Shown here piece by piece: positions 24,191 to 35,962 of a stretch of 64,000 nucleotides of DNA. Origin of the DNA: Calliphora vicina. Its lineage: Eukaryota; Arthropoda; Insecta; Diptera; Calliphoridae. The stretch covers positions 104,110,226 through 104,174,225 of the forward strand of contig NC_088780.1 of NCBI RefSeq assembly GCF_958450345.1, in the 5' to 3' direction. A model generated the notes under the pieces. It did no database searches, was not told the DNA's origin, and saw nothing but the letters and a program-made list of their open reading frames with translations. Made by a program: the position numbers and the translations under genes. The first letter of the stretch is position 1; each line of letters begins with the position of its first letter.

Positions 24191-24374
24191 AAAACAAAAA
24201 ATGAATAAGTACACAAAATTCGTGGTTTTATTTTCAGTTTAAAATTTAAATAGAAATTATTCAGTTAATCGAATAATTTAAAATTAACCGATTATTAGCC
24301 TATTGAATCTAAACACAGAAACCCGATTAATTGAATACCCTAGTAGATAATATGGGTCGAACATGGTCAGTTAT

Positions 24375-24615
24375 TTTCTTGTAAACAGCACGAATGTTAA
24401 AAAAAGACCGATGTCTGCCAGTTTTGCCAAAAGTCATGCAATTTTTGTTGGGCCTCGTTGTCATTTTTGCAAAAAAAGTGATCATTTTCTGTGGCTCATA
24501 TCTTGCAAACAGTTCGGATATTTCATTTACTCTCTGAAGCAAAGTTGTAGCCCTTGTCATAGAGAACAAAAATGTTGCACATAGAAAATCAAAAAACTTC
24601 ATCTTCAAGATAAAA
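24375..24615 (+). repeat. Family H repeat, copy 2
   Basis: Direct copy of the preceding repeat after a spacer of about 185 bp, with GCCAGTTTTGCCAAAAGTCA and the same downstream blocks. It has an extra segment (GTCATAGAGAACAAAAATGT) absent from copy 1. Open frames on both strands at 24327-24608 are incidental. Confidence 0.75.
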
Positions 24616-24719
24616 ATCGCAAAAAACTATAAAAAAAAATCGAAATAAAAATTGTCTTCCCTTTGTACAATAAATTACACATACAATTCTTTCTAATCTG
24701 AAATATAAAAAGTGTAAAC

Positions 24720-24930
24720 TGAGTACATTCTCGATTAGTAGGGGACATTAAAATGACAACTAACTCTAGTCTGGATAACTTGGGTTAATTGACTTAGTTT
24801 TGTATTACAAAGGCCGCATAAGTGTCTGCTTTAAAGGGATGTTAACGCTTGTTTACTAAAGTGAGAATTTACTCTTTGTTAGATTACCTGGGTTATGTAA
24901 GGTAACCAATTGACTGCTCTTTGTATTAAA
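24720..24930 (-). repeat. Family L repeat, degenerate reverse copy
   Basis: AGATTACCTGGGTTATGTAA followed by GGTAACCAATTGACTGCTCT parallels 62505-62545 and the reverse complement of 47430-47490. Only part of the family is present. Confidence 0.5.
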
Positions 24931-25639
24931 AGCACATATAAAAATGTATATTATTTTACGCGATAGTTTTTCATAATTTTCTTAAGAAGTGGCTTTAAAC
25001 TTTTTACATTTGTTTAGCCATTAAAAAGAATTATGATCTGAAAATCCCCACAAAGCAACAGCACGTATGAGTAATAAAAATTCAGTTATTGCTAACAACA
25101 TGAGGCGTATGAACAATATTAACAAGTAAACGCCTCAAAGTTATTAATTTTTAATAGAGTCAAAAGTAAAAATTGTGTACATAATATTTTCAACAATAAT
25201 AAACACATTTAAAAGTAATCGAACAAAGTAAATAAAAATAATAAAATCTAAATGAAATTTTATAAAAATAAAAGCATTGAATTGAAACAATGAAATTACA
25301 GAAAAAACTGTTAAACAAGTTTATTTAAAAAAAAAAATTATGACATTAAACATTCAACCATTCATTCAATACAATAAATAATCACAAAAAATCTAGACAT
25401 TTGATTTGTTATTACATTGATTGATTGTTGAATAGTCAATAGTTGAATAGTGCCAATAGTTTACAATAAACAAATGAAATATTTAATTCTACAAAATCAA
25501 AAGATTTCCATTGTGCAAATAAACAATACAAAAAGGCCAATGGACCATAAACTGTGTGTTAAAGATAATATATAGAAGAAAAAAATTCGAAATTAAACTA
25601 AATTCTAAAGAATTCTGGGGGCGGTGGGTGAGTTGCACA
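24931..25639. other. No recognised gene or repeat
   Basis: AT-rich DNA flanking the Tc1 element; no supportable feature. Confidence 0.35.
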
Positions 25640-25641
25640 TA

Positions 25642-26924
25642 CAGTGACCGACAAAAGTCTACATGCGACCATTATTTTCGTATAAAATAATAAGTAAAAG
25701 TAATGATGCAGTTTTATTTCAAATGCATTTTTAGTAATATAACAAAAAAATATCGCTAAATTTATAATTAATTAAAAAATATGTTGACAAAAGTCTACAT
25801 ACGATCTGTACACTAAATAAACATTTTTCAGCGAATACAAATTTTCATTAAATTCAATATTTCGTTGGGCCACCACGGGCATCTACAAGCGTCTGGGCAT
25901 CGAAGTAACTAAATTTTCCAGTTCTGCGGACGTTATATTTTGCCATTCTTCTGGAAGCTTCTCCTTTAACATTGGTTCACAAGTAATAAGATGTTTTCGG
26001 ATCTTCCGTTGTAGAATTTCCCACACGCGCTCAATAACATTTAAGTCCAGGCTTTGAGGTGGTGTGTACAATTGTCGTGGGGCATGATAGAGTAGCCAAT
26101 CTTTGACAGTTTAAGACGTATGTTTCGAATCGTTATCTTACTGAAAAATCCAACTTTAACCAAGAGTTAAAATATGAACTGGTGCTCTCAAATTTTGTTC
26201 AAAAATGGATTTGTACTGATAACGATTCATATTACCCTCAATAATCACTAACTTTCCCACTCCAGAAGCAGCGACAGTATTCCAAACCATCACACTGCCA
26301 CCACCATGCTTAACTGTACCAAGTAAGTTTTTCGGATCCATTGCTGTATTTGTTTTGCGCCATACTTTATCTCTCTCCAACACTTCCAAATATGTTATAC
26401 TTCAACTCATCAGTGAACAAAACTCGCTTCCAGAATTCCATATCCATTTCAAAGTGTTTTTGGGCGAATTCCAAACGAAGTTTGCGATCCGTTCGCTAAT
26501 TTACGAGGAGTTCTGCTTTAATTACCATTATTATTTAAGGTTCTTTGAATTGTTCGTGGATGAACAATAACTTCTGATCTTGTTTCGAGTTCTTCGGCCA
26601 ATTTTGTGGTATTTACTTTTGAGTTTTTGTTGACTTCTTTTAAAATGAAGATTACATCTCTTCGATGAAATTTCTTTGGGCGACCACTTCGCAGCTTGTT
26701 TTTAACTCTACCAGTGTTTTCAAAGTTACTGAATATTGTTTGAACTGTAGACTTAATAAATTGCATTTCTTATCTGTATGTATTCAAAAAAACCAGGACA
26801 TGCTGTGGTCGTATGTAGACTTTTGTCAATGTTTTTTTGTTGCATTATTATTTTTATATTTACCGGGTTTTCTCTAATAAAGTGGCAAAAATTGTGGTCG
26901 TACGTAGACTTATGTCGACCACTG
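25642..26924 (-). mobile_element. Tc1-family transposon, both ends present
   Basis: A 1283-bp element flanked by TA (25640-25641 and 26925-26926). The left end is CAGTGACCGACAAAAGTCTA and the complement of the right end CAGTGGTCGACATAAGTCTA. A second related motif lies inside each end (GACAAAAGTCTACATACGAT at 25785-25804; its complement near 26808-26826), giving the IR/DR layout of some Tc1 elements with terminal repeats of roughly 170 bp. The transposase on the minus strand is broken. Many substitutions separate the ends, so the insertion is old. Confidence 0.92.
25883..26766 (-). pseudogene. Tc1-like DD34E transposase, inactivated
   Basis: Read on the minus strand in several frames. 26766-26518 gives a helix-turn-helix region with SGRPKKFHRRD. 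About 26460-26400 gives FWKRVLFTDELKYNIFGS, holding the first catalytic Asp. 26389-26156 gives VKHGGGSVMVW. About 26125 gives DNDSKH, the second Asp, between stop codons. 26071-25883 gives PPQSLDLNVIERVWEIL, holding the catalytic Glu. Exactly 34 codons separate the second Asp from the Glu if the internal stop is counted, the spacing expected of Tc1. The N-terminal start is missing, and there are at least two frameshifts and several stops. Confidence 0.92.
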
Positions 26925-26926
26925 TA

Positions 26927-27585
26927 TAAGTTCTTGAAACTATACATAATTAACTCAATTCACATCATCATTATTATTATTACACTTGTTTTATTAATAA
27001 AACAAAATTTCATTTCTTATTGTTTCGTAAACAAACATTTTTTTCAAAATTATTTTCTAAATAAACAAAATTAACAAGATTACAAAGAGACTAATACAGA
27101 TGGTGGCTGGCAGGGAAAATGTTAAAAAGAAAGAGGTTTGTACAGAACAAATAATATTTATTATGCTCTCAAAATGATTTGGAATTGATTTTTAAGAGAA
27201 ACCCATTAAGATTTTTTATGTTTTTTCTTTGGTTCTATAGCTTGTAAGGAAAGAGTTGTGCGTTGTAGTGATTTATAGGGAAATTTTTGATTTTAGCCAG
27301 AAACACCAAATAAATGCTATGTTTTATTATGTATTTTGGGAAATTTTATGAGTTTTCTCATTATTTATTGGAGATAGATCAATTCGTTTAAGATTAATAA
27401 TGAAATGTATCTTTTAATTTGTAAATATACACATTAAGTTGGCTCTTATTTAGAAATTAGATCAAAGAATTTAAAAATTAAATGTTGAAAAAAAATTTGA
27501 CTTAAAATACAAAGTATTTGTATTTCTTTGCACTTTTAATAAAACAGCTTAAGTGGAATTTTAAAATTTTTCGTTTGAATGGATC
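26927..27585. other. No recognised gene or repeat
   Basis: AT-rich DNA; nothing supportable. Confidence 0.35.
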
Positions 27586-27587
27586 AA

Positions 27588-28345
27588 TAATTACACTCTG
27601 CTACAAAATAACACTTTTTGTAAGAACTTGAAAAGCGACCTAATGGGGGTTATAGACCTAGATGAGGACTTACTAAAACCGTTTACAAAGATTTTGAAAC
27701 ATTCTCAAAATTTTGAGTTATTTTGAAAGAAACAGTTTTTAGTATCTCTAACTCACACATTTTTACACCGATTTCAAAATTTTAAACAATTATGGATAGA
27801 CAAAGAATTAAGCTTTCCTTTTATGTAGGCATAAAATGTATATTTCAAGAAATTGTTTAAGTTATTACAACAAGTTAAATTTTTTTTTATTTTTTTTTTC
27901 GTAATTTTTCAAATTAAATAATAGTTATTTTAATTATTTTCTATCAAAACCATTTTTTTCTGCTGTTTTTTAAAGACAATTTTATATGGATAAAAACGAT
28001 ACATTACTTATTTATATCGGTTTATATTTACAAAAGTTATTAAAATTTTTCGAAAAAAAGTTCGAAAAAATTTACCTTGTAAATTAAAAATTTTACAAAT
28101 ATTTTTTTCGTAGTTTTTTTTTATTCAAAAAAAAAAAAAAATACTCAAAAGGGTATTAATGAAAATTGGAATAACTTTTACAATTTTCTTACGATTTGAA
28201 TAATTAAAACCATGTTTTGTTAGAACTATTTCTTTATACATTGATATAAATTTGTATAAGCTTTCATATCAAAATAAGCAATGAAAAGCAACTAAAATCA
28301 AAAAAGTTGATAATTTTTTTTTTTTTTTTTTTAGATATTCTTAAC
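27588..28345 (+). repeat. Family I repeat, copy 1
   Basis: Shares long blocks with 53473-54236: TTACACTCTGCTACAAAAT, AACTTGAAAAGCGACCTAAT, TACTAAAACCGTTTACAAAG and ACAATTATGGATAGACAAAG. Both copies reach TTTTTAGATAT. No terminal repeats or coding frame are evident, so the element type is unknown. Sequence after 28345 may still belong to it, since copy 2 is cut there by another insertion. Confidence 0.75.
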
Positions 28346-28539
28346 AAAAACAATACTTATAACTTACAAATGTATCCAAAAATGCATGGATGCACTTAAA
28401 GCGATCAGTTTTCTTTCTAAACTCATTAAAACATTTAAAGTTGAACAAAAACTGACAGAGTTACAGTTTGATAAGTTGACGAACATCACTGAAAATGTTT
28501 TAAGTAGTTAAGTTGTTTTTGTTAAAAATCTACAGAATT

Positions 28540-28675
28540 CATTTACCCATAAATGTAAAAATATTAAATTTTCTTTAACTTGATACCAAAAAATCATAAA
28601 TTATAGCGCATATCTCTATTTTGTTTAAACGAAATTTCAAGTCCGTTCCTTTTTGAATAGAACACGGGTGTTTGG
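28540..28675 (+). repeat. Family J repeat fragment
   Basis: CATTTACCCATAAATG, AAAAAATCATAAA, GCATATCT and TTAAACGAAATTTCAA occur in the same order at 57210-57375. No ends are identified. Confidence 0.5.
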
Positions 28676-28714
28676 ATAAACCATTATTTTATTTTTCAAC
28701 ATAGTCTCCTCTGA

Positions 28715-30001
28715 GGTCTATGCACTATGTCCAATATTTCTCCAATATTTGTATCCCTTCCAAAAAATATGATTTGTCGAGGTCTTGATAATGTTTATAA
28801 CCTACACCACCATAGTGGGGGAGGTATAATGGGTTAGGGCTGTTGTTTGCAACATAAAAAGATATTGTCCCAACACCCACCTTAAAGCATACCAAACTGC
28901 TCAGGATCACTTTCTGAGTCGACAAAGCGATGTCCGTCCATCTGTATGTCCATCCATGTAAACCTTGTAATCAAACTACAGGTCGCAGGTTTAAAGATAG
29001 TTCGACAAAATTTGCCACAAACCTTTATATTGCCCCAAGGACAAAGCCTATTAAATTTGGTTAGAATCGGTCCATTATTTCTCCTGGCCCCCATACGATT
29101 GCCCTATTTGAAAATAGTTAAGCTCTCATAAATATCTTAATTATAAACATATTCCAACCAAAGTCAGCACAATTAAGTTTTATATAAGCCGAATTCTGAT
29201 GACCAAATTTCGTGACGATCGGTCAACAATATTCCATAGCTCCCATATAAGCAACATTCTCGAAAATGTCATTAATATACATTAATCTCTGAAATATGTC
29301 AGTATCCAAACAAAATTCAACACAAATATGTTTCATATATTCACCAAATTTTGTGACGATTGGTCCATAATTAGTCATAGCTCCCATATAAGGCCCACTA
29401 CCGCAAATGTTTGTATTCAAATAAGATTCAACACAAATAAGTTTCATATCAAAAGAAAACTCTTTATAATCATATACCCGGTGTAGGGTATCATAAGGTC
29501 GGGCATGACCGTTTATTAAAAAGTCTTCTTCGTTGCTTTTCACAACGGATTTTGTTATATTTTTTTCGAATAATTCAAATTTAAAATATTTGTTAACACT
29601 TAAGTAGTTAAGATAGAAGGATGAAATTTTGTCATGTGGTATTCAATATTTGGACTCACTATTTTTTTAAAAAAAAATATTGCAAATCTAAAAGGATATT
29701 AAAGGATAAAAATTTGAAAGGACATTTTTGACATCTCTTGATCCTTACAGGATAAAATAAAAATAATACGAAATATTTTACAACTCTTCTTGATCATTTG
29801 ATACCAAATTTGACATAGTAGGGTGATCAGAAGTATTTTAAAACATTTTTTTAAAAATGTACTCTTCTGAAAATTTTAAGTCCCTTTAAAAGGAAACAGG
29901 ATCACGAAATGAAAAACTGAAAACGCAGTTTTTCTCCATTTAATTTATTGTTCCAGACGTATATCACCCGGTTCGTGTCTAATATTGAGTGTCGTACGGT
30001 G
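28715..30001 (-). mobile_element. Element N3 (family N), reverse copy, left-truncated
   Basis: The right end is complete: it finishes GTCGTACGGTG at 30001, with ATCACCCGGTTCGTGTCTAA inside it. One arm (29510-30001) and the family A repeat (28790-29510) are present in the order seen in N1 and N2, but the opposite arm is gone before about 28790. An extra copy of the GTGTCTAATATTGA segment lies next to the end, compared with N2. Confidence 0.75.
28790..29510 (-). repeat. Family A repeat inside N3
   Basis: Reverse copy that is very close to those at 10921 and 54760 in both sequence and flanks. It begins in the hairpin region TACACCACCATAGTGGGGGA and runs to GGGTATCATAAGGTCGGGC. The minus-strand frame 29223-29543 repeats the short open frame of the other copies. 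Confidence 0.8.
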
Positions 30002-30665
30002 TATTAAATAACGTGAATAATAAAAAAAAATAATAAGAATTAAAAATTGCATTAAAACTTTTTTTGTGTCTTAAATTAAGTTTTTTCCTTTTCCTGTAAA
30101 GTAACAAAAAATCGAGTTACGCTTTTTTTATATTATATTTTATTAAAATTTATTTTAAATACAAAAAAATCCTTTCAAATTGTGGCTTTTTCGGAAAATA
30201 CTTTGCTTTGAATTAATTTACCAATTGTTTCAACTTTTAAATAAAGACTATTAATCATCATTACATTCGTAATATTCAAATGTAAATACAAATTTCAAAT
30301 TTACCCTTTAAATATTTTAGAAAACAGGCACCTTAAATTTGATCCCTTTCTCATTCATATTTAAAGAAGGAACAATAAAAGAAAACTACACAATAAATAT
30401 CACTTTAGAAATGACCTTTTTAACATTTTTCAAATGTTTTCCAAAGAATAGATTAAGGACAAAACAAGTTAGTATACTAACCCATTAGGCAATGACGACT
30501 CTTAAATACCCACTACTTAGAACAAAAGTTATACTTGTCTCAACATTGAGGGTCATTTACACATACAAGTCAGCACACATTAAGTGTAAATTGTTGTTGA
30601 TGTTGTTTAATTTAAACTCTGTAGAAAATCCAACAACAAAACCATGTTGAGAAAATAGTTAATGT
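30002..30665. other. No recognised gene or repeat
   Basis: AT-rich spacer between N3 and the next MITE; no supportable feature. Confidence 0.35.
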
Positions 30666-30669
30666 TTAA

Positions 30670-30844
30670 CCCTTTCACGACCATAAGACTAATTTTTGAA
30701 CAATTCTTCAAAGACAATAAAAATTAAATGCTGTAACCGAACTTGTTTTAATCTAAATAATTTTTAATAAGATACACGTTTACGTTATTTAGTTATTCAA
30801 TATTTTTGTGTTGGGACACCTGTGTCCTCGTGGTCGTCAAAGGA
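30670..30844. mobile_element. TTAA-flanked MITE, piggyBac-like
   Basis: 175 bp. The left end is CCCTTTCACGACCA and the complement of the right end TCCTTTGACGACCACGAGG. TTAA lies immediately outside both ends (30666-30669 and 30845-30848). Different in sequence from the TTAA element at 4735 but of the same kind. Non-coding. Confidence 0.85.
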
Positions 30845-30849
30845 TTAAA

Positions 30850-31290
30850 ATTGTTGTGTAAAATAGTAACTGTAACTAAATATTAAAATGTGAGGTTGCT
30901 TGACATTTTTCTTTATAAATTGTTTTTAACTAAAGCGATTTTGCTGTTTTTCAACCAATTTCGTACCAATTAACCTAGAAAAGTAATAAACATTCTGGTG
31001 ATAAATAAATTATTTCCAAGTGTTTTCCACACACGAAAATACACACGGACTTAGCAAGATTGATTTTGAATTTAAAAAGGAACCTGAACATATGCATAGT
31101 TCTAGATGTGACAGACGGAACCACAAACTTAAACTGAAGTGACAAAAATCCCTAAAATAGGCTACAAAAATATTTCACAGTCATTCACTCTCACAAACTA
31201 CTCACTCTTGTATGTATGTTAAATTGTATGACCTTTTTGTTCTTTACACACTATTTGTCTATATGAATGTTTACAATTCTTATCTCTTAC
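30850..31290. other. No recognised gene or repeat
   Basis: AT-rich DNA; nothing supportable. Confidence 0.35.
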
Positions 31291-31292
31291 TA

Positions 31293-31676
31293 CACGCAGA
31301 GATAGAACATGATTGTGTTAAACATAATCTAAGAGCAATATATTATGATACGATTTATGATTGTAGTCCAAACATATTATGATCATTATTTGTATCATAT
31401 TATGATCAAGTATAGTTGTAATATCATTGGCATACATCATAATATCATAATATGTCCGGAAATAATAATATTGTGATACAAATCAATCAGAAGAAGACCC
31501 AAAATAATCATATTTATGATCCAATGAAATCATATTATGATCAAAATTATTATTAACCAGAATATTGTTGAAATTTAATTAAAACAACAATTATATGTTT
31601 ACGACAACAATATACTGTTACAAAAAACATAACATAGCTGTCGTAGCCATGTTGAACCATGTTTTTTCTCTGCGTG
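31293..31676. mobile_element. CACGCAGAG-ended element D2
   Basis: Left end CACGCAGAGATAGAACATG, right end CATGTTTTTTCTCTGCGTG, with TA outside both (31291-31292 and 31677-31678). The interior is rich in ATATTATGATCAT-type palindromes and shares AACATAATCTAAGAGCAA and TTTATGATTGTAGTCCAAAC with D3 at 62779. D1 (5005-5491) has the same ends but a different, more symmetrical body. Confidence 0.8.
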
Positions 31677-31678
31677 TA

Positions 31679-32334
31679 TAAATGTGTTAGCGAAACTAAA
31701 AACTCTGTATAAAGTTTCTTGCTTTCATGGCATCTTTCGGAAGCAATATTGTCTGGCATACCAGCAGAATTTGTTTTTTTTTTTGTTCTTTTTATAGAAT
31801 GAAAATTCACTTGTACCAATCTCTGTCTTTATTTATGACAATTTTCAGTTATTCTCCTCTACTTTGCGCATTTTGTATGAGTTGGTAGGTAAGTGGGTAA
31901 AACAAAAGTACAACAACTGCTGTTTCCAATTTTCACAATGATTACGGAGACTATAACTGGGATGGATAACTTTTATACACAACATTTTGCAAACTCAATA
32001 TTCTATAGAAAATGCTGTTATGCACTTAATTTTCTATAGAACAAATTGTTATATAAACCATTAACTACAGATAAAATTGCTATACACACAATTGTCTTTG
32101 TAAAACTGTTACACAAACTATTTTCTATTCGAGTATATTCACTAGCTTGGGTCGATTTAGCAATCGAAATTGCGCCATCGATTTATAGTTTTCGAGGCGC
32201 TCATATTTTTTGACTTGTTTCTCAATTTTTATTTTTAAGATTTTTTCTTTGCTCTAATAGGCGATAGCTGTCCTTCAATACAGATTAGCACTATTAGGAT
32301 AGGTATTCATTTCTTCCGCTCCATAACATGGACC
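31679..32334. other. AT-rich DNA with one repeat end
   Basis: At 32150-32186, GGGTCGATTTAGCAATCGAA and GCGCCATCGATT are the complement of the block at 191-236. Otherwise I see nothing supportable. Confidence 0.4.
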
Positions 32335-33536
32335 CTAGGGTGGCCCTTAACAAACAAAATATTGATTTTTCCCAGTCTCTCTCCCGAGTTTGGTGAATTT
32401 TCCTCGATTTTAGGTGAATCGGTTGGGGTTACGACGTGCCGTGTCGTAAGTCCGCTGAAGTTTTGAGGTGCATTTACAAGGGGAAAAATATGCAATTTTT
32501 TCAGTTTTTATAAAAATGTTGCCATTAAAAGTTTTTTTAATTTTTTTAAATTTAAAAGAATAGGAATGTGTACGCAATTGTCGTTCTAATGAGATATAAA
32601 ATACAAAAAATGGTTAAAAAATTTTAAAGTTATTAAAAATTCCCCAGGCCATTAACTCTTCTCAGGCCACTAGAACAAGAAATGTAGCAACAAAATTAAC
32701 ATATTTCAAAAAATATTAAAATTAAAGCTCATTTTTATTTAAAATATATCTTTATTTACTTGTATATGAGTTTTTGTCTTCGTATGCTACCGTTTACCTA
32801 TTCGCAGTTATGACCAACAAAAATTTAATTTTTTTAACGCCAGTTTCATAACTCCATTTTCAAATTTTTCAAAATTTTGTGAAACAAATTTCGGAATTTT
32901 TTGATCATCTCATTGGGATTTATTTACAACATAATAGGGAATAAAAATGTGAAAAAAATATGTCAATACCTCCTATAGTTTTTCCGTACCTGCGATATAA
33001 ATTTTGCGATTTTCGAGAAAAACTAATTTTTTGGCCATATTTTGGCGAATGAGCCCAATTTCCTTACTGTTATTAATTTTAAATAAAATCTGTTCAGAAT
33101 ATTATAGTCCAGGTAATTCTAAATATAGTCTGAAAGTTTTCCTAAAATCGGAAAACGTTAACCCTTAAATCGTGAAGGTCAAAGGTAAAATTTTTCAATA
33201 TTTGGAATTTCTAATGGAAAGATAGCGAAATGTTATATATTTTTTGGCCGATTTTGATGAAACTTAAGAAAAATATAACATGAAGTCTAGTATTTACAAT
33301 AATAGCACATAAATGGAAATTAACCCTTAAGAGCACTTGGGGTCCAAATGACACTGAACTTTTAAAATCACGAAAAACACAGTCATTTTGACCCCATTTT
33401 TTCCCCTTGTAAATGCACCTTAAAACTAAATCGAAAGTCGGCCCTTCTTAGAACAAGGTATTTTAGGTCATTACGAAAGTTTTCAGGGGGTACCGTGTCA
33501 ACATTTCTAAAACTTTAATTCTAAGGGACACTCTAG
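32335..33536. mobile_element. 1.2-kb inverted-repeat element, CTAGxGTGxCCCTTA ends
   Basis: The left end CTAGGGTGGCCCTTA faces the complement CTAGAGTGTCCCTTA. Deeper in, AGGTGCATTTACAAGGGGAA (32466-32485) pairs with its complement at about 33400-33420, so the arms span roughly 140 bp. The open frame at 32307-32495 lies in the arm. The middle is AT-rich with no transposase. No target duplication is obvious. Confidence 0.7.
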
Positions 33537-33539
33537 AAC

Positions 33540-35388
33540 ATATACAAACAAAACAGCCGGAACCCTTAAGAATTACAACAGGTGCTCCTTGGTACATTAT
33601 AAATAGTAACATCCATAGTGATCTCAATGTTCCTACTTCGAACTGAAAGGAAATATTACAAGATCAACCCAATAGCCCTTCACAGACTCCTTAGAAGAAT
33701 GGACACCATGGACCTAGCCAAATATTTTTGTTGGATATGAACAACTTTATTTATAATTTAGTTTAAGATATTATTACTTATTGTAACTTTCTAAACTTTT
33801 CCATGTCTGGCCTGTACTATATCATAATTTTGAAAAGTTTTTCGCTTTGGATACAACTTAGTTTTTGTTTTATTGAGTAAAGGAGGTAAAAGAAAAATCT
33901 TTAAGATTTCTGTTTAAGCATTTATACCATTTTTTTCTCCTTCCACTTCCCCTGTCTATCTGTTTTTTGTGTGTTTAAAGTATTTTCCAATAAAGTTGTA
34001 ATAGTGTTTTGAAAACTTTTTAATGAGCTCTTCAGCCAAACAAAAAAAAGCAACAATAATGGAAGTGGTGTCATGCCTGGCTATAAATTTAATAATTCTA
34101 TAAGATATTTTTGTTCATCCCTCTTCTACACAGAATTTGATATTGTTATATCTAAGTACTTACAGTTGTTTTCTAAGTTAGAAACTGATTAAATGTTATT
34201 AAAAATACAAAAACTGGCAAATAAATATAGAAAAATTGGTTTACTATCATTATCAATTTAATAAGAAATAGAAGATAGATTTTCAAAAGAAGCTAAATTT
34301 TTAAGACGATTATAAAGGAAATAGTTCAATTGATTTCAATTTAAAAATTGTGTTCAATCGTTATTAAGATTCAAATTAATTTATGATAAAAGTTAATAGT
34401 CAGGAAAGTAATGGAAAATATATAATTGCCATACCTTGATATATGACCATAAAGTTTTAAGTTCTGAATTAATTTACATATTTGTAACCACATTTAAAGT
34501 GAAAAAATAACGTAACTCAAATGCTTTAAAGAGAAACATGTGTGTTCAACCCTTTATTGAAAAATAATCTGCTACTTTATGCTTGCTCTAGACCACAGTT
34601 CTACTTCGGACTGTTAAGAAAATGAACAATATAATTAAATTCAATCTACACAATTTTTATTTAATTGAATTACTTTCTACTTGTGGCTAAAACTTTTTCA
34701 TAATAATTCAATTAAAATTGATAAGAAATCCATTTTGTTTTTACTCTAACTACAAAACATTCCATCATCATGACCCAATTGCTGTTTAACATTAAAGAAG
34801 ATTTTTATTAAACTTAATTTTATTTCTTTTATTTTCATTATTTTATTATTGTTTGGCTGTCTTTCAGTTTAGGGTCGTTAATTATATTTATTTTTATATT
34901 GCTGTTCTTGTTTTGTATTGTATTATTCCTCCCCCAATAAATATTTTTTTTTTTTATTAAATGTAACCCTTATTGATGATTTTCGTTTTTTTCTTGTTGG
35001 TTTGTTGTCTATCTAATTCGATTTTATTAAAGTTTTTTTTCCCAAAAAAAAACAGAAAATAAAACTTTTTTCATAAGAATCCATTTAAGTGCAGAGATTA
35101 ATAAAAATCATATAAAATAAAGTTTGTGGGAAATTTGCTGAGTGTATCTGCTCTACGCTAGGAAAAAAGAGAATAACTGTTCTACAAATATGAATTGGGT
35201 TCTTATGAAAAGACTATAAATATTTTATTTGTCTAGAATGATTATCATCATCTTAGTGGTCTAATTAGTAGATGAAAGAGAAGGAGAAATTGTGACACTA
35301 CTCTAGAAGTAAACACAAAAAAAGACAACAACTGTATAACATACATCAGAAACCTATTTAAAATTATTCGCTTGCATATATTATATTA
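33540..35388. other. No recognised gene or repeat
   Basis: Long AT-rich stretch with T-runs near 34940-35050. No coding frame, RNA gene, inverted repeat or family member was noticed. It may be single-copy host DNA. Confidence 0.35.
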
Positions 35389-35962
35389 CAGTTCTAGTTC
35401 AGTTCTAGTTCAGTTCTAGTTCTAGTTCAGTTCTAGTTCAGTTCTAGTTCAGTTCTAGTTCAGTTCTAGTTCAGTTCTAGTTCAGTTCTAGTTCAGTTCT
35501 AGTTCAGTTCTAGTTCAGTTCTAGTTCAGTTCTAGTTCAGTTCTAGTTCAGTTCTAGTTCAGTTCTAGTTCAGTTCTAGTTCAGTTCTAGTTCAGTTCTA
35601 GTTCAGTTCTAGTTCAGTTCTAGTTCAGTTCTAGTTCAGTTCTAGTTCAGTTCTAGTTCAGTTCTAGTTCAGTTCTAGTTCAGTTCTAGTTCAGTTCTAG
35701 TTCAGTTCTAGTTCAGTTCTAGTTCAGTTCTAGTTCAGTTCTAGTTCAGTTCTAGTTCAGTTCTAGTTCAGTTCTAGTTCAGTTCTAGTTCAGTTCTAGT
35801 TCAGTTCTAGTTCAGTTCTAGTTCAGTTCTAGTTCAGTTCTAGTTCAGTTCTAGTTCAGTTCTAGTTCAGTTCTAGTTCAGTTCTAGTTCAGTTCTAGTT
35901 CAGTTCTAGTTCAGTTCTAGTTCAGTTCTAGTTCAGTTCTAGTTCAGTTCTAGTTCAGTTCT
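35389..35962 (+). repeat. 11-bp satellite array (AGTTCTAGTTC), ~52 copies
   Basis: Unbroken head-to-tail copies of AGTTCTAGTTC with no substitution noticed. One register slip, AGTTCTAGTTCTAGTTCAG, lies at about 35412-35430 near the left end. The array stops at CAGTTCTTTAAAATC. A lone complementary unit and a bit (ACTAGAACTGAAC) occurs at about 36523. The same unit, inverted, makes the larger array at 48540-49892. Confidence 0.97.

Noticed and set aside
35389..35962. Nuclear-receptor half-site (AGTTCA) array
   Set aside because: AGTTCA recurs every 11 bp simply because of the unit; one base from the usual half-site, with nothing regulatory nearby.
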